A DNA stretch of 64,000 nucleotides from contig DASZME010000041.1 of NCBI GenBank assembly GCA_035551995.1, positions 33,083-97,082 on the forward strand, in the 5' to 3' direction. Below are positions 43,321 through 52,743 of this stretch, piece after piece (position 1 is the stretch's first letter; every line of letters starts with the position of its first letter). Under the pieces are notes generated by a model. That model was not told where the DNA came from, did not search any database, and worked only from the letters and a program-made list of their open reading frames with translations. Both the position numbers and the translations under genes were made by a program. Origin of the DNA: RYN-428 sp035551995. Lineage in GTDB: Bacteria; Planctomycetota; Phycisphaerae; Tepidisphaerales; Tepidisphaeraceae.

Positions 43321-44223
43321 ATGTCCATTTCTCGACGACGTTTTTTTGCATCGGCGGGCGCGGTTGGAGCGGTTGCGGTTTCGGATTCGATCGTCCCGGC
43401 CGCGTCGCCGGCGCCGGTCGACGACAAACCGTTGAAATTTACGCTTGGGCTGGTCACCTACAACATGGCCGCCCAATGGGATCTTCCGACGCTCTTGAAG
43501 ATCTGCAAAAACGTCGGCATTTCGCCGATCGAACTCCGCACGACCCACAAGCACGGCGTCGAACCCTCGCTCGGCAAGGAACAACGTCAGGACGTGAAAA
43601 AACAGTTTGCCGACGCCGGGGTGCAGCTCTGGGGCTGCGGCACGGTCTGCGAATTTCAATCGACCGATCCGTCGATCGTGGAGAGAAACATCGAGACGTG
43701 CAAAACATTCGTGCAACTCGTCGCGGATCTCGGCGGCAAAGGCGTAAAGGTTCGACCCAACGGATTGCCAAAGGGCGTGCCGGTGGAGAAAACGCTCGAG
43801 CAGATCGGCAAATCGCTGATTCCCTGCGGCAAGGCCGCCGCCGACGCGGGGCTGGAAATTTGGGTCGAGGTGCATGGGCCGGGATCGTCGCATCCGCCGT
43901 ACATCAAGACGATCATGGAAACGTGCAACCTGCCCAACGTCGGCTGCACCTGGAATTCCAACGCGACGGATATCAAGGATGGTTCGGTGGCCGAGTATTT
44001 CCACATGCTCCGGCCATGGATCAAGAGTTGCCACATCAACGAGCTATACAAAAACGAAAGCAAAACATATCCCTATCGCGAGCTGTTTCGGCTGTTCCGC
44101 GAGACCGGTTACGATCGCGTGACCGAATGCGAAGTCGGAAAATCGCCGCCCGACCCGGCCACCGGCGAAGAAATGCTGCGGTATTACAAGGCGCTCTGGA
44201 CGGAATTGGCGCAGCCGGGATAA
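43321..44223 (+). CDS. Tat-exported sugar phosphate isomerase/epimerase-like TIM-barrel protein
   Basis: A xylose-isomerase-like TIM barrel (AP endonuclease 2 fold) with a twin-arginine leader (SISRRRFFASAGAVGAVAVS). Conserved-looking segments are FTLGLVTYNMAAQWDLPTLL, PIELRTTHKHG, EIWVEVHGPGSS and KSCHINELY. The usual metal ligands (Glu, Asp/His, His, Glu) can be matched only loosely. GGAGG precedes the ATG at 43321. It is followed 51 bases later by an MFS transporter, so the pair may handle one sugar or polyol; the substrate is unknown. Confidence 0.75.
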   Translation: MSISRRRFFASAGAVGAVAVSDSIVPAASPAPVDDKPLKFTLGLVTYNMAAQWDLPTLLKICKNVGISPIELRTTHKHGVEPSLGKEQRQDVKKQFADAGVQLWGCGTVCEFQSTDPSIVERNIETCKTFVQLVADLGGKGVKVRPNGLPKGVPVEKTLEQIGKSLIPCGKAAADAGLEIWVEVHGPGSSHPPYIKTIMETCNLPNVGCTWNSNATDIKDGSVAEYFHMLRPWIKSCHINELYKNESKTYPYRELFRLFRETGYDRVTECEVGKSPPDPATGEEMLRYYKALWTELAQPG

Positions 44224-44274
44224 TCGGCGGTGCAATCGGCTGCCTTACTTGTATTTTTACCGGCGATCCATCGC

Positions 44275-45687
44275 ATGACTCTCAAGACGCCTCTCCCGTT
44301 TTCCGCCGACGAGGATGATCTCCGCGGCGACAGCCGATACTGGTGGCAACACCTCACCTGGTATCACTGGTTCGTGGTGCTCGTCGCTTCCATGGCGTGG
44401 TTCTTCGATTGTCTCGACCAGCGCATTTTTTCCCTCGCCCGAAATCCCGCCCTCAACGCGCTCAAAGCCAACGGAATAACCCCCAAGGAAGTCCAGGATT
44501 TCGGCAAAGTCGTCACGGCGTTTTTCCTGATCGGCTGGGGCGTGGGCGGCATGATCTTCGGCGCGCTCGGAGACAAATTCGGCCGAACGAGAATGCTCAC
44601 CACGACAATCCTGATCTACTCGGTCTTCACCGGCTTGAGTTTTTTCAGCCGGTCGTGGTGGGACTTTACGCTGTTCCGTTTCCTCACCGGCTTTGGCGTC
44701 GGAGGGGTGTTCGGGTTGGCCGTGGCGCTGATCGCCGAGACGGTGCCGAGCGTCGCGCGCACGCAATCGCTCGGCCTTCTGCAAATTCTATCCGCCGTCG
44801 GCAATGTCAGCGCCAGCTTTGTCATGATGGGCATCACCAAGCTTGAAACGCTGAAGTTTTTGCCGACCGGCCAGGGGTGGCGCTACATGTTCCTCGTCGG
44901 GGCGGCGCCGGCCCTGATGGTGATCTTCACCGGCCGATTCCTTCGCGAGCCCGAGCCGTGGCTGCGGCTTAAAGAGCGAGGATTGCTTCCCAAAGGGAGC
45001 ATTTTCGTTCCATATGTTAAGCTTTTTCGTGAACGCCGGTGGCGCAGGAATCTCATTGTCGGCGCGCTTATCGCCTCGACGGGCGTGGTAGGACTATGGG
45101 CGATCGGGGAGTATGCCGTCGATCTCCAGCGCAATATCTTCTCCTCCTATTTCGCCGCCCGCGTTCCCAGGGCGGACGTGCTTTCCCACGTCAATGACTC
45201 GATCGCGATCGCCTTCCTTCTTACGCAGCTTGGCGCCGTCGCGGGGATGTGGATCTTCACGCGGATCGCACTTGCCGCTGGCCGGCGGCTGGCGTTTTTT
45301 ATCGGCTTTTCCGCGGCGCTGCTCGTCACCGTGATGGTGTATTGGAAGATGTCCACGCCGCAGGATGCGTATTGGATGATGCCATTGATGGGGGCCGCCC
45401 AGTTGAGCGTTTTCGCGGGATTTTCGATTTATCTCCCGGAGCTGTTCCCCAGCGGCATGCGAAGCACAGGCACGTCGTTCTGCTACAACCTCGGCCGATT
45501 CGCGGCGGCGGGGGGGAGCTTTTTCTCCGCGGCCCTCTCGCAGGGCATCTTCAAGAACGCCGACAAGTCTTCGCCGCTTCCGCTGCGTTATTCGGCCATG
45601 TCGATGTGCGTGATTTTCCTGGTCGGAATAGCGACGCTTCCCTTTGCGCCGGAAACGCGCGGGAAGCCGCTGCCGGAAGATTCGTAA
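44275..45687 (+). CDS. MFS transporter (sugar/acid symporter type)
   Basis: A major facilitator with about 12 membrane segments. DKFGRTRMLTTTILIYSVFTG is the loop 2-3 signature (D-x-x-G-R). GFGVGGVFGLAVALIAETVP matches the motif in helix 5, and the late PELFPSGMRSTGTSFCYNLG is a sugar/organic-acid subgroup mark. The ATG at 44275 is used; a GTG at 44230 is possible. Co-directional with the isomerase-like gene, convergent with the ABC permease. Substrate not determined. Confidence 0.82.
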   Translation: MTLKTPLPFSADEDDLRGDSRYWWQHLTWYHWFVVLVASMAWFFDCLDQRIFSLARNPALNALKANGITPKEVQDFGKVVTAFFLIGWGVGGMIFGALGDKFGRTRMLTTTILIYSVFTGLSFFSRSWWDFTLFRFLTGFGVGGVFGLAVALIAETVPSVARTQSLGLLQILSAVGNVSASFVMMGITKLETLKFLPTGQGWRYMFLVGAAPALMVIFTGRFLREPEPWLRLKERGLLPKGSIFVPYVKLFRERRWRRNLIVGALIASTGVVGLWAIGEYAVDLQRNIFSSYFAARVPRADVLSHVNDSIAIAFLLTQLGAVAGMWIFTRIALAAGRRLAFFIGFSAALLVTVMVYWKMSTPQDAYWMMPLMGAAQLSVFAGFSIYLPELFPSGMRSTGTSFCYNLGRFAAAGGSFFSAALSQGIFKNADKSSPLPLRYSAMSMCVIFLVGIATLPFAPETRGKPLPEDS

Positions 45688-45791
45688 CGGCGCCTGCCGA
45701 CGAATTTCGTGATTCTGGTCTACTCACGAGCGCACAAATCCTTACGCGGCGTCGCTCCCCGGCGGCTGAGGAGAGCCGCCCTCCAAGAAAG

Positions 45792-46853
45792 CTATTTGGC
45801 GACTTCGACGACCGGAAATGCCGATGGCGCCGCGGCCATTGCGCCGGCCGCCCTGGTGCGGCGGCGTTGTTGAAAAAGGTGAACCACCTGATCGAGTATC
45901 ACGGCGATCAAAATCACCGCGCCGATGACAATATACTTCCAATTGTCGTCCGGCTTCCAAAAATGAGCCCGTCCCCGGCTGTCATGGTAGATCAGTTGAA
46001 ACATGTCGAGGCCGTCTTCGATGACCTTCATCAGCGCAGTTCCAATCAGCACGCCGATGACCGCCCCTTCGCCGCCGCGGAGAGAGCAACCGCCTAAAAC
46101 GCACGCGGCGATCGCGGAAAGCTCAAACGCAACGCCGACGTTTTGATCCATCTGCTGAATATACGAGGTGTAGCAAATTCCCGCCACACCGGCCAGGCCG
46201 GCGGAGATGACGTATGTAAGCGTCTCGACGTTCTTGACTGGAATTCCCGAATATTCCGCGGCGTCGCGGTTGCCTCCGATGGCGTAAATGTAGCGGCCGA
46301 AAACGGTAAAATGAAGCAGGTAAGCGGATACGATCGCGACGCCGACAAGAATGAGCAAAAGCAGCGGAAATGCGGGTTCGCCGTTGATGTGAAAAATCGA
46401 AGTATTCGCGAAATTCCGGAACGCGGAGAAGCTGACGTTGCCGCCGTGAACGATGGTTTGCGATACCCCGCGCAGGGTAAGCATTCCTCCGAGGGTGACA
46501 ATGAAGGGTTGGAGATTTACCCGGGTAATGAGCAGGCCTTGGGCAAGACCGATCAACAGCGCGATTGCCATCGCGACAATGATGCCGATCCAAAGGGGCT
46601 CGCCCATTCCGCCCTCGGCATTGGAGGAAATCTTGGCGAGTATGACGCCGGTCAGCCCGACCATCGAGCCGACGGAAAGATCGATGCCGCCGGTGATGAT
46701 GACGAACGCCGAGCCGATGGAAAGAATTCCAAGCATCGATATTTGGCGGGTGGTATTGAAGACATTGGATTGCCCGACAAAGTTGGGGTTGGACCACCAC
46801 AATGCGCCGCATAGCACGAGGAGGGCGACGAGCATTCCGAGTTCGCGTCTCAT
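45792..46853 (-). CDS. ABC sugar transporter permease (RbsC-like)
   Basis: A branched-chain/ribose-type permease of about ten helices. ISMLGILSIGSAFVIITGGI followed by DLSVGSMVGLTGVILA, FIVTLGGMLTLRG and YAIGGNRDAAEYSGIPV are RbsC hallmarks. GAGG lies 5 bases from the ATG at 46853. Third gene of the importer, after the binding protein and the ATPase. A C-terminal basic segment after the last helix is somewhat long. Confidence 0.88.
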   Translation of the reverse strand: MRRELGMLVALLVLCGALWWSNPNFVGQSNVFNTTRQISMLGILSIGSAFVIITGGIDLSVGSMVGLTGVILAKISSNAEGGMGEPLWIGIIVAMAIALLIGLAQGLLITRVNLQPFIVTLGGMLTLRGVSQTIVHGGNVSFSAFRNFANTSIFHINGEPAFPLLLLILVGVAIVSAYLLHFTVFGRYIYAIGGNRDAAEYSGIPVKNVETLTYVISAGLAGVAGICYTSYIQQMDQNVGVAFELSAIAACVLGGCSLRGGEGAVIGVLIGTALMKVIEDGLDMFQLIYHDSRGRAHFWKPDDNWKYIVIGAVILIAVILDQVVHLFQQRRRTRAAGAMAAAPSAFPVVEVAK

Positions 46854-46932
46854 GGGAGCCTCAAGTTAGTGCGATCGAACTGATTCACTCATTTGGATTT
46901 GATTCGGGTTTCAGGGATTCGGGGTTCAAATT

Positions 46933-48447
46933 TCAGCGGAGCGCACCGGTCATCAGCGCCGCGATTCGTTCCTGCGTCGCTTCCTCACGCGGCAAAATGC
47001 GCTCGATTCGCCGCTCGTGCATGACGGCGACGCGGTCGCTCATGCCGAGCACCTCTTCCATGTCCGAACTGACCATAATGATGGCTATTCCGCTCTGGGC
47101 CAGCGCGGCCATGTGGCGATAGATCTCGGCCTTGGCGCCCACGTCGATGCCGCGCGTCGGCTCGTCGAGAATCAGGACTTTGGGCTGCATGGCGAGCCAT
47201 TTGCCAAGCACCACCTTTTGTTGATTGCCGCCGGAAAGATTGACCACTTTGCGCGTTACGGAATCCGTCTTGATCCGCATGCGGCTTACCTCTTGCTCCG
47301 CGACCTTTTTTTCCTTCGCCCGCATCAGCGTCCATGCCCGGCCGCCGTAGTTGGCGATGTTCGGGAGGGAGATGTTTTGCGCGACGCTCATCGGGAGGAC
47401 CAGGCCGTTGCGCTTGCGGTCTTCGGGAGCGAGATACACGCCGCGATCGATCGCGTCGCGCGCGCCGTTTGGAGAATAGGATTGGCCGGTGAGGCGCATG
47501 GCGCCGGCGAGCGGGGCGTGGATGCCGAAAAGAACCTCCATCAATTCCGTGCGCCCCGACCCGACCAGGCCAGCGAAACCGAATATCTCCCCCTTGCGAA
47601 CGTCGAAGCTGACGCCGGCCCCAGCGCCGGGAACGACAAGTTCGCTTACTTCGAGAATAACCTCTCCCGCGATGCGAGCCATGCGGTCAGGAAACCATGC
47701 GCTGAGCGGACGGCCGACCATCATGGCGACGATCTTTTCCTGTGTCGCTTCGGCTGCGCTGAGATCGCCGACCCATTTGCCGTCACGAAGAACAGTGATC
47801 CGATCCGCGACTTGCAACACCTCTTCCATTCGATGCGAGATGTAAACGACGCCGATTCCCCCCTTGCGAAGATCGGCGATGATCTTAAACAACTGGCGGG
47901 CTTCGCCAAGCGTGAGGGAACTGGTCGGCTCGTCCATGATGATGATCCGGGCGTTTTGCGAAAGCGCCTTGGCGATCTCGACCATCTGCATCTGACCGGC
48001 TGTCAGCCGCGAGACCGGCGTCGACGACGGCAGGTCCAGACCGACGCGCTTCAGCAACGCATCGGCCCGTTTCCGCATGCCCGATCGGTCCAGCCACGCG
48101 CAGGTACTGCCCGCGTTTTTTTCGTTCCCCAGGAAAATATTGCCTGCGATGTCGAGGTTGGGCGCCAGCATCAATTCCTGATGGATCAGGGCAATGCCCT
48201 GCCGTTTGGCGTCGGCGATTCCGTGCAGAGTGATCGGTTTCCGGGCGATGAAGATTTCCCCGGCGTCGGGTTGATGAGCCCCGCCAAGAATTTTCATGAG
48301 GGTGCTTTTGCCGGCGCCATTTTCTCCCATGAGCGCGAGCACCTCGCCAGCCTGGAGAGACAGGTGTACGTCCTGCAACGCAACCACCCCAGGGAAGCGC
48401 TTGGTGATCCCGCGCATCTGAAGAAGGATGAAGTCGGATTCACTCAT
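46933..48447 (-). CDS. ABC sugar transporter ATP-binding protein (RbsA-like, double ATPase)
   Basis: Two fused ATPase domains, as in ribose/galactose importers. Domain 1 has Walker A GENGAGKSTLMKIL, signature LTAGQMQMVEIAKAL and Walker B IIMDEPTSSLT. Domain 2 has the degenerate Walker A AGLVGSGRTELMEVL, signature LSGGNQQKVVLGKWL and ILDEPTRGID. The degenerate second P-loop is normal for this family. It sits between the binding protein and permease genes. Length 504 is normal. Confidence 0.92.
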   Translation of the reverse strand: MSESDFILLQMRGITKRFPGVVALQDVHLSLQAGEVLALMGENGAGKSTLMKILGGAHQPDAGEIFIARKPITLHGIADAKRQGIALIHQELMLAPNLDIAGNIFLGNEKNAGSTCAWLDRSGMRKRADALLKRVGLDLPSSTPVSRLTAGQMQMVEIAKALSQNARIIIMDEPTSSLTLGEARQLFKIIADLRKGGIGVVYISHRMEEVLQVADRITVLRDGKWVGDLSAAEATQEKIVAMMVGRPLSAWFPDRMARIAGEVILEVSELVVPGAGAGVSFDVRKGEIFGFAGLVGSGRTELMEVLFGIHAPLAGAMRLTGQSYSPNGARDAIDRGVYLAPEDRKRNGLVLPMSVAQNISLPNIANYGGRAWTLMRAKEKKVAEQEVSRMRIKTDSVTRKVVNLSGGNQQKVVLGKWLAMQPKVLILDEPTRGIDVGAKAEIYRHMAALAQSGIAIIMVSSDMEEVLGMSDRVAVMHERRIERILPREEATQERIAALMTGALR

Positions 48448-48542
48448 TGCATGAATAGATACCCGCGCAACGCCGACGACGTGGAGTTCTTGCGCATTAT
48501 CGCAGGCGAAAAACGTCCGATCTCAACTGCTCACGGAAGCAT

Positions 48543-49523
48543 TTATTTCTTCATGTCCGCTAATCGCTTGCGGAAGTCGTCGACGTTGTCGGCTTTGATA
48601 ACTTCCACGCCAGTGTCGATGTTGGGATCTTTGGGGAGGATGCTCTTTCCCTTCGTGGCCAGTTCATGAAGCCACTTACTGGAGAGGTAACCGAATTGAA
48701 AAGGCTTTTGGACGACCGTGCAGGAGACCGTTCCGCTCTTGATGCCATCAAGCGTTCCATCCTCTTCGTCGAAGCAGGCGACGAGGATTTTTCCCTTCTT
48801 CCCGGCGGCGTCGACGGCGCTGGCGATCGCGGGGCCGTTATAAGACCAGAGGCCGCAGAGCAGCTTCACGTCGGGATACGCGTTGATGACGTTTTCAACG
48901 TTGGATCGCGCCTTGTTTGCGTCTTTGTTGTCTTCCTTCTTGGCGATGATCTCGATGTTGTGGCCCTTGATCGCTTCTTCAACGCCGGCCAGACGCTTCC
49001 TGGCGTTATCCGCGGAGAACGTGCCGACGAAGACCGCCATTTTCCCTCCATTGGGAAGAAGCTTGACGATTTCATCGCCAAGAACCTTGCCCGCCTGAAA
49101 ATTGTTCGTGCCGATGTAAAGCAGGCGATCGGAATCGGGGGCGTCGGAATCTTGGCATATGATATTGGTCTTCTTTGCCGCCGCGTTGATCTCCGCGGTT
49201 TCATCCGACGGAGCCACCACGCTCACGGCGATGCCGTCGTAGCCCTGGCTTAAGAGATTTTCGATAATCTGCTTTTGCGCGCTCAGCGCGTTTTCGCTGG
49301 TGGGCATTTTGATGTCGACCTGCACGCCCGATTCCTGCTCGTATTTATGCACGCCGGCCGCGGCGATTTTCCAGAAATCGCTGGCGTTATTCGTGACGAA
49401 CGCCAGTTTGAGCGGCGCCTGGTTATTTTTTGATGTGCTGTCCGACGGGGATTTCTTGCAACCGCAAAGCAGCGTCGAGAGACAGACTAGCAGGCCGATC
49501 TTTCGGATCGTAATGACAGACAT
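48543..49523 (-). CDS. Sugar ABC transporter substrate-binding lipoprotein
   Basis: A periplasmic-binding-protein type 1 domain (RbsB/LacI-like fold). The N-terminus KIGLLVCLSTLLCGCKK is a lipoprotein signal. LKLAFVTNNASDFWKIAAAG, NLLSQGYDGIAVSVV, VGTFSADNARKRLAGVEEAI and VLVACFDEEDG-like VACFDEEDGTLDGIKSGTVS show the family. GAGG precedes the ATG. First gene of the three-gene importer, about 130 bases after the aldose 1-epimerase gene. The sugar is not identifiable from sequence. Confidence 0.88.
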   Translation of the reverse strand: MSVITIRKIGLLVCLSTLLCGCKKSPSDSTSKNNQAPLKLAFVTNNASDFWKIAAAGVHKYEQESGVQVDIKMPTSENALSAQKQIIENLLSQGYDGIAVSVVAPSDETAEINAAAKKTNIICQDSDAPDSDRLLYIGTNNFQAGKVLGDEIVKLLPNGGKMAVFVGTFSADNARKRLAGVEEAIKGHNIEIIAKKEDNKDANKARSNVENVINAYPDVKLLCGLWSYNGPAIASAVDAAGKKGKILVACFDEEDGTLDGIKSGTVSCTVVQKPFQFGYLSSKWLHELATKGKSILPKDPNIDTGVEVIKADNVDDFRKRLADMKK

Positions 49524-49655
49524 AGTTTAGACCTCACGGAAATGAGCCTGAAATCCGGAATTTCGAATTAGAGAGTTTGGACGACCGGCGATTTAATTTC
49601 GGCCGTCGTTCCTGAACCACCAAGTCGATTTGAACCCGATTTTGATTATTCAACT

Positions 49656-51029
49656 TTAGTACGACAACTTGTAAATCGTCGTTTGCGTATACGTCTGTCC
49701 CGGCCGAAGCACGGTGCTGGGAAACTCGGGGTGGTGGATCGAATCCGGAAAATGCTGGGTCTCAAGGCAGAAACCGGCGTATTGATTGTAAACATGACCG
49801 CGATGGCCAATCACGCCGTCCAGGTAATTGCCGGTGTAGAACTGTACGCCCGGCTCGGTTGTCCATACTTCCATCGAACGGCCCGAGGTATCCGGATCAG
49901 AAACGCGAGCACACAGTTTTAACTCACGCGGCGGACCATTGATCACATAATTATGGTCGTATCCAACCGGCGGTCCGCCCGGCACGCGCTTGATCCGCTC
50001 CCCGATGCGCGTCGGAACGTTGAAGTCGAAAACCGTCTTGGCAACCGTGTGGATTCGTCCCGTCGGGATCGACGTCTCATCCACCGGCGTGTACTGATCG
50101 GCATTGATGTACATCACCTCGTCCAGAATCGTCGGCGATTTCATCGCGCTCAAATTCCAATACGTATGATTCGTCAGATTCACGATCGTGGCTTTATCGG
50201 TGGTCGCTTTGTAGTCGATGCGCAACGCATTGTGTTCGGTGAGCGTGTAGGTGACGGTGACGTCGAGGTTGCCGGGGAAATTTTCCTCCATGTCCGGACT
50301 GACATAGTGAAATTCCACGGCGGATCCGTCGTGCCCGTGTGTTACTTTGGCTTCCCAGATCTTCTTGTCGAAGCCGATTTTTCCGCCATGCAGCGTGTTG
50401 GGGCCGTTGTTGATTTCCAGATCGTATGTGGCGCCGTCAAGATCGAATGAGCCGCCCGCGATTCGATTGGCGACGCGCCCGGTGGTGGCGCCGAAGAACG
50501 GACTCTTGGCTTCGTAATCGGCCAGGGTGTCAAATCCCAGCACGATATCGCCAAGCTTTCCGTAACGATCGGGCACGTTGAATTGAACGAGGGTGGCGCC
50601 GTAGTTCATCACTTTGGCGACCAGGCCGTGCTTGTTGCTCAGCGTGAAAAGAACGACCTGCTTACCGTCTTTGGTCAGCCCGAAGTTGGATTCATGGACG
50701 TTCATTGTTCGGTCCTTTTTATCCGGCGTGTTCGTATAAACAGGAACGGGCGTCGGTTCGGCCGCGGCGATCGGAGAAGGGTTGGCGTCGGGTCGCGACG
50801 CGGCGAATGCCGTCGTGTTGGTCGTCGGGGCGGTGGCGGCGAGATGGTCGTGCGACGGCGTCGCCGTCGCGGGCTGCGGATTTTTCCGCCAAAATTCCCA
50901 TGACGCGGGCTGGTCGGAGTGGCTACACCCGCCCCCAATAACCGCCGCGCAGACAGCGACGCCCGCCAGCGTGGCGCCGGCCAACCAACGCCGCGCCTGC
51001 AATAATCCTCGAAATTGAAATCGGCTCAC
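49656..51029 (-). CDS. galM: Aldose 1-epimerase, lipoprotein form
   Basis: Interconverts alpha and beta anomers of aldoses. The catalytic domain starts near residue 110 and contains NYGATLVQFNVPDRYGKLGD, FFGATTGRVANRIAGGSFDL, NLTNHTYWNLS (catalytic His), GYDHNYVI and FCLETQHFPDSIHHP (catalytic Glu). The GTG at 51029 is chosen because GGAGGAG lies 6 bases upstream and it gives a lipoprotein signal (LAGATLAGVAVCAAVIGGGC). A Pro/Ala/Thr-rich linker of about 65 residues follows. Outer-face location is unusual for GalM and suggests mutarotation before uptake by the ABC importer downstream. Confidence 0.85.
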   Translation of the reverse strand: MSRFQFRGLLQARRWLAGATLAGVAVCAAVIGGGCSHSDQPASWEFWRKNPQPATATPSHDHLAATAPTTNTTAFAASRPDANPSPIAAAEPTPVPVYTNTPDKKDRTMNVHESNFGLTKDGKQVVLFTLSNKHGLVAKVMNYGATLVQFNVPDRYGKLGDIVLGFDTLADYEAKSPFFGATTGRVANRIAGGSFDLDGATYDLEINNGPNTLHGGKIGFDKKIWEAKVTHGHDGSAVEFHYVSPDMEENFPGNLDVTVTYTLTEHNALRIDYKATTDKATIVNLTNHTYWNLSAMKSPTILDEVMYINADQYTPVDETSIPTGRIHTVAKTVFDFNVPTRIGERIKRVPGGPPVGYDHNYVINGPPRELKLCARVSDPDTSGRSMEVWTTEPGVQFYTGNYLDGVIGHRGHVYNQYAGFCLETQHFPDSIHHPEFPSTVLRPGQTYTQTTIYKLSY

Positions 51030-51294
51030 GGAAAACTCCTCCGAAAATGGATGAGCGATAATCCTGTCGGCGCCTTCCGCGGTCGCCGATGCAATGAGAG
51101 AATAGTAACGGAATGGATTCGCGTGTACACCCCGCGGGCGGATACCGATTTCCAACGGTGAAATGAAAAGGGCCTACCGGCGAGAAATCGCCGACGGCGG
51201 CCGAGGAAAAATTCCTGTTCTTCGATAACTTCGCCGACAACTGGAAAGACCGCGAACATTCGCTAGAATGCGCCGCTCATCAGAATTCAAACCA

Positions 51295-51416
51295 CGCCGC
51301 GAGAAGCGGCCGGGTGCGATGCAACGGTCGGCTGGGAACCGGGTCAGGTCCGAAAGGAAGCAGCCATAACCAGTACCGATTGGGTGCCGTCGATTTCCCG
51401 GCCGCTTCCCGCGGCG
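51295..51416 (+). ncRNA. ffs: Bacterial SRP RNA (4.5S-like, small type)
   Basis: The RNA of the signal recognition particle. The conserved domain IV is GGGTCAGGTCCGAAAGGAAG then CAGCC, with a GAAA tetraloop and the asymmetric/symmetric internal loops that bind Ffh. The ends pair almost perfectly: 51295-51314 (CGCCGCGAGAAGCGGCCGGG) with 51397-51416 (CCCGGCCGCTTCCCGCGGCG), one A-C mismatch in 20. Length about 122, without an Alu domain. A TAGAAT box at 51264-51269 may be its -10. Confidence 0.9.
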
Positions 51417-51635
51417 AGTTTGTTTCATAGCCGCCAGATCAGCAGCCATTCGACGATCGCCGCCGTTCAGAAAAAACGAAGTGGCGGAATTCCTAGGGGG
51501 CCGAAGACCCGATGCAGAACCAGATGAAATCCGAAGCGATCGCTTCTGGATTAACGATGTTGCCCGGCGGCGGAATGTCGTGCTTTGCGATTCGGAGTCG
51601 CCGGTTCGGCATCGCTGGTTGAGCGCGATGAGCGA
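51417..51635. other. Spacer after SRP RNA
   Basis: About 220 bases with no convincing gene, terminator or repeat. A run of A followed by GTGGCGGAATTCCTAGGGGG near 51480 is not part of a recognisable RNA. The following gene ends at 51636 on the minus strand. Confidence 0.4.
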
Positions 51636-52298
51636 TTAGCGCGTCAGCACGACCAACTCAACCCGCCGATTCTTGGCCTTGTCGTTTTTGCTCTTGGGGT
51701 TGGTGTCGCCAAGACCTTCGGTCGTGATGCGGTCGGATGAGATTCCCTTGCTCACCAGGTAATCGCGAACGGCGTCGGCGCGCTTCTCGGAAAGCTCTTG
51801 ATTGCTCTTCCAGTGGCTCTTGACGATCGGGTCGCTATCGGTGTTTCCGAGGATGCGAACGGGTTTGCCCGAGTATTCTTTCTTCAGCGCCGACGCCACT
51901 TTCGCCAAAGATTTTTTGGCTTCGGGCAGCAATACCGCCTGGCCGGACGAGAAGGAGACATCGCTGGGAAGATTGACGGTGGTGGTGCCGGCGGCGGTGT
52001 CGCGCGTCACTTCGAGATTGCCAAAGTCAGGCCGAGGCGCGGGGGCGGGCGCGGGGGCGACCGGCGCCGGGGCGGGTTCAAAGACGGGAGTGGCCGGCGC
52101 CGCCGCCTGAACCGGAGCCGGAATCGGCGGCGGAGTCGCATGCGCCATTTTCTGGCGATTCGCTTCATCCAATTGTTGCTGAAGTTCCAGATTCTGCTGG
52201 CGCAGATCCTGATTTTCGGTGTACATCTTGTTCTGGCATCCAAGCCCCGCGACGCTCAACACCGCCGAAACCAACAAGCCTCGAATTACAATGCTCAC
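51636..52298 (-). CDS. OmpA-family (Pal-like) lipoprotein
   Basis: A peptidoglycan-linking outer-membrane lipoprotein. The GTG at 52298 follows AAAGGAG, giving the signal GLLVSAVLSVAGLGC (lipobox). A coiled coil (ENQDLRQQNLELQQQLDEAN) and a Pro/Ala-rich spacer lead to an OmpA domain: VSFSSGQAVLLPEAKKSLAK, RILGNTDSDPIVKSHWKSNQ, LSEKRADAVRDYLVSKGI and NRRVELVV. Conserved Asp and Arg for binding diaminopimelate are present (NTDSD, NRRVEL). No tol genes nearby. Confidence 0.85.
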   Translation of the reverse strand: MSIVIRGLLVSAVLSVAGLGCQNKMYTENQDLRQQNLELQQQLDEANRQKMAHATPPPIPAPVQAAAPATPVFEPAPAPVAPAPAPAPRPDFGNLEVTRDTAAGTTTVNLPSDVSFSSGQAVLLPEAKKSLAKVASALKKEYSGKPVRILGNTDSDPIVKSHWKSNQELSEKRADAVRDYLVSKGISSDRITTEGLGDTNPKSKNDKAKNRRVELVVLTR

Positions 52299-52383
52299 GA
52301 TGACTCCTTTCATCCGGTTGACCCCAATTCGTCCGATAATTGCCCGAGCGAATGCGCAAATATTAGGAAAAACCGGGCAGCCG

Positions 52384-52734
52384 TCAAGTTTGGCCGCTTT
52401 TCTCGTCAGAGGGTCTGGACCGCAACATGGCGGCTTTGGCCTTCACCTCGTCCAGGTCGCGCTGCATCTTTTCATGACGGCCGCGATCCTGAAGATCGCG
52501 AATTTGCCGCATTGTCTTAAAGCTGGTGCGGATGAGCAACGTCGCCAGCACGCCCGCAATGAAGGACCAGAACGCCAGCACAATCGTGGTGGTGATGATC
52601 GGAGGCTTGCCCGGCCACACCCAGAAGTTGGCGTGTTCGTGATTGAAAACCGCGAATGCGATGACGTAAATCGCCAGGCAGGCGAAGACGATCACCTTGA
52701 TCCACACCCAGATTTTCATCCAGAATTTTCCCAT
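52384..52734 (-). CDS. LapA-domain-like two-helix membrane protein
   Basis: 116 residues. Two membrane helices (VWIKVIVFACLAIYVIAFAV and ITTTIVLAFWSFIAGVLATL) flank a short loop with NHEHANFWVW, then a charged coiled-coil tail (RQIRDLQDRGRHEKMQRDLD). The layout fits the LapA (DUF1049) family linked to envelope assembly. AAGGAA precedes the ATG. It follows the prepilin peptidase gene by 9 bases and is the last gene of the aroK operon. Confidence 0.7.
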   Translation of the reverse strand: MGKFWMKIWVWIKVIVFACLAIYVIAFAVFNHEHANFWVWPGKPPIITTTIVLAFWSFIAGVLATLLIRTSFKTMRQIRDLQDRGRHEKMQRDLDEVKAKAAMLRSRPSDEKSGQT

Positions 52735-52743
52735 GTGAATTCC

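Noticed and set aside
51480..51600. Second structured RNA after the SRP RNA
   Set aside because: No paired ends or known conserved motif; the spacer looks unstructured by eye.
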